64,000 nucleotides of DNA. Origin: Bacillota bacterium (GTDB lineage Bacteria > Bacillota > Clostridia > Lachnospirales > Lachnospiraceae). Of this stretch, positions 62,694 through 64,000 are shown one piece after another (position 1 is the stretch's first letter; each line of letters opens with the position of its first letter). Below the pieces are notes generated by a model. It ran no database searches, was not told the origin of the DNA, and saw nothing but the letters and a program-made list of their open reading frames with translations. The stretch is taken from assembly GCA_023391695.1 (NCBI GenBank), contig JAEWAK010000073.1, positions 1 through 64,000 on the forward strand, given 5' to 3'. The position numbers and the translations under genes are program-made.

Positions 62694-64000
62694 ATGAAGT
62701 TAAATAGTTTGCTGGAAAATGTTAAGTATTCCTGTTTACAGGGTAATCAGGATAAGGAAGTTTCAACTCTGGTTTATGATTCAAGAAAGGTAATAAGCGG
62801 ATCTGTATTTGTATGCATATCCGGTGCTGTGGCGGATGGGCATAATTTTATCCCGGAAGTTGTAAATAAAGGTGCGGCTGCGGTAATTGTGGAAAAGGAG
62901 ATTTCCCTGCCGGAGGAGGTTACGGTAATACGGGTCGCTGATTCCAGGCTGGCTTTGGCCCATATGTCGGCAGCTTATTTCGGCCATCCTGCTTCCCGGC
63001 TAAAAACCATTGGCATTACGGGTACTAAAGGAAAGACCACAACCGCCTATATGGTACACTCCATTCTGGAAGGTGCAGGTATTAAAACAGGTTTAATCGG
63101 TACCATAGAAGCAATTATCGGGGATGAAGTCATTCCTGCCGATAATACAACTCCGGAATCCTACCTTGTACAGGAATATTTCCGTAAGATGGCAGATGCC
63201 GGGTGTGAATGCGTTGTGATGGAGGTATCCTCCCAGGGCCTGATGCTTCACCGTGTCGCAGGCTTTACTTTTGATTTTGGTATCTTTACTAATATTGAAC
63301 CGGATCATATCGGACCGAATGAGCATAAGGATTTTGAAGAATATATGGCATGCAAAGGCTTATTATTCAAGAATTGCAAGGTCGGTATTGCCAACACGGA
63401 TGACAGCCACGTGCAGAAAGTCCTGGAGGGACATACCTGTGAACTGGAAACCTACGGTTTATCTGAGAAGGCGGATTTGCGCGCCGTAAATATAGATTTG
63501 CACAGTATGGGAGGAAGCCTGGGGGTAACATACCGGGCAGAGGGCCTTGTGAATTTTGATGTAAAGATTAACGTACCGGGAAGGTTCAGTGTCTATAATT
63601 CTTTAACGGCGATTGCTATCTGCAGGCATTTTAATATTCCGACAGAAGTAATACAAAAAGCATTGGGTAAGGTTAAGGTAAAGGGCCGGGTCGAACCGGT
63701 AGCCATATCGGAGAATTTTACCCTGATGATTGATTATGCCCATAATGCCATGAGTCTGGAAAGTCTCCTCACTACTTTAAAAGAATATAAGCCGAAAAGG
63801 CTGGTCTGCTTATTTGGCTGCGGGGGCAACCGTTCCAAATTAAGGCGTTACGAAATGGGTGAGATCTCATCCAAATTGTCTGACCTTACCGTAGTCACCT
63901 CAGACAATCCCAGGAATGAAGAACCCCAGGACATTTTAAATGATATTATAACCGGAGTAAAAAAGGGGCCGGGTAAATTTATTGCCATTATAGACCGTAA
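62694..64000 (+). CDS. murE: UDP-MurNAc-tripeptide synthetase MurE (partial, runs off the window)
   Basis: Adds the third amino acid to the peptidoglycan precursor. The visible 435 residues include the N-terminal domain (DSRKVISGSVFVCISG), the ATP loop GTKGKTT (110-116), the central domain TNIEPDHIGPNEHKDFEEYM and the third domain with CLFGCGGNRSKLRRYEMG and SDNPRNEEP. The DNPR motif marks enzymes that add meso-diaminopimelate rather than lysine. GGGAG lies 5 nt before ATG 62694. About 50 residues are missing at the 3' edge. Confidence 0.93.
   Translation, partial: MKLNSLLENVKYSCLQGNQDKEVSTLVYDSRKVISGSVFVCISGAVADGHNFIPEVVNKGAAAVIVEKEISLPEEVTVIRVADSRLALAHMSAAYFGHPASRLKTIGITGTKGKTTTAYMVHSILEGAGIKTGLIGTIEAIIGDEVIPADNTTPESYLVQEYFRKMADAGCECVVMEVSSQGLMLHRVAGFTFDFGIFTNIEPDHIGPNEHKDFEEYMACKGLLFKNCKVGIANTDDSHVQKVLEGHTCELETYGLSEKADLRAVNIDLHSMGGSLGVTYRAEGLVNFDVKINVPGRFSVYNSLTAIAICRHFNIPTEVIQKALGKVKVKGRVEPVAISENFTLMIDYAHNAMSLESLLTTLKEYKPKRLVCLFGCGGNRSKLRRYEMGEISSKLSDLTVVTSDNPRNEEPQDILNDIITGVKKGPGKFIAIIDR

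Overview
The window looks like chromosomal DNA of an anaerobic, spore-forming, motile or chemotactic Firmicute, most likely a Lachnospiraceae (Clostridium cluster XIVa) relative. Reasons: low-GC codon use, strong GGAGG ribosome sites with several TTG/GTG starts, a tRNA gene without encoded CCA, sporulation genes (sigK, spoVB-like), NfnAB, RemA, a meso-DAP-type MurE, a T-box leader and a c-di-GMP-I riboswitch, and a DUF5688 protein. The species cannot be fixed from the sequence alone.

Layout. 1-5.9 kb: polyamine cluster speD-speA-speE followed by carboxynorspermidine dehydrogenase and decarboxylase, so two different routes to spermidine sit together. 6.1-12.9 kb: a ribose-type sugar ABC transporter (binding lipoprotein, DUF2291 lipoprotein, double ATPase, permease) bracketed by two close LacI-family paralogues, with a perfect palindromic operator candidate in front. 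13-22 kb: chemoreceptor, sigma-K lacking a pro-sequence, PilT ATPase, GtrA protein, ABC-F ATPase, alpha/beta hydrolase, HD phosphohydrolase, a GNAT remnant and a CYTH protein. 22-25 kb: histidine kinase and response regulator. 25.5-27.8 kb: NfnAB. 28-34 kb: GGDEF-EAL protein, membrane protein, DUF5688, cupin, DUF421 and tRNA-Arg(CCG).

34-44.4 kb: two duplicated exported proteins of unknown family, RluF-type pseudouridine synthase, LigA, a T-box leader with a 39-bp triple repeat before metA, an XRE regulator, and a c-di-GMP riboswitch plus terminator ahead of a PAS-GGDEF diguanylate cyclase. 44.4-49.6 kb: SpoVB-like flippase, then iscR-nifS-nifU-mnmA for Fe-S assembly and tRNA thiolation. 49.8-56.9 kb: PHP phosphatase, RqcH, yicC-remA-rpoZ (gmk, usually between the last two, is absent), two tandem signal peptidases I and an ArsR-type regulator with an unusual C-terminal domain. 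57.3-61.0 kb: an osmolyte ABC transporter (CBS-domain ATPase and fused permease/binding protein) under a BusR-like regulator, which family knowledge links to c-di-AMP. 61-64 kb: zinc-ribbon protein, Nudix hydrolase and the first part of murE.

The intergenic regions carry at least two families of short palindromic, MITE-like elements. One family has copies near 3.2, 42.3, 42.75 and 46.0 kb. The other has a full copy at 60.2-60.37 kb, which forms the stop codon of the BusR-like gene, and an internally deleted copy at 31.18-31.25 kb. A further element at 17.07-17.23 kb has a similar central hairpin. The most interesting points are the dual spermidine routes, the c-di-GMP riboswitch separated from its cyclase by a repeat element, the BusR/osmolyte locus with its bipartite operator candidate, and the T-box leader extended by an open-frame tandem repeat.
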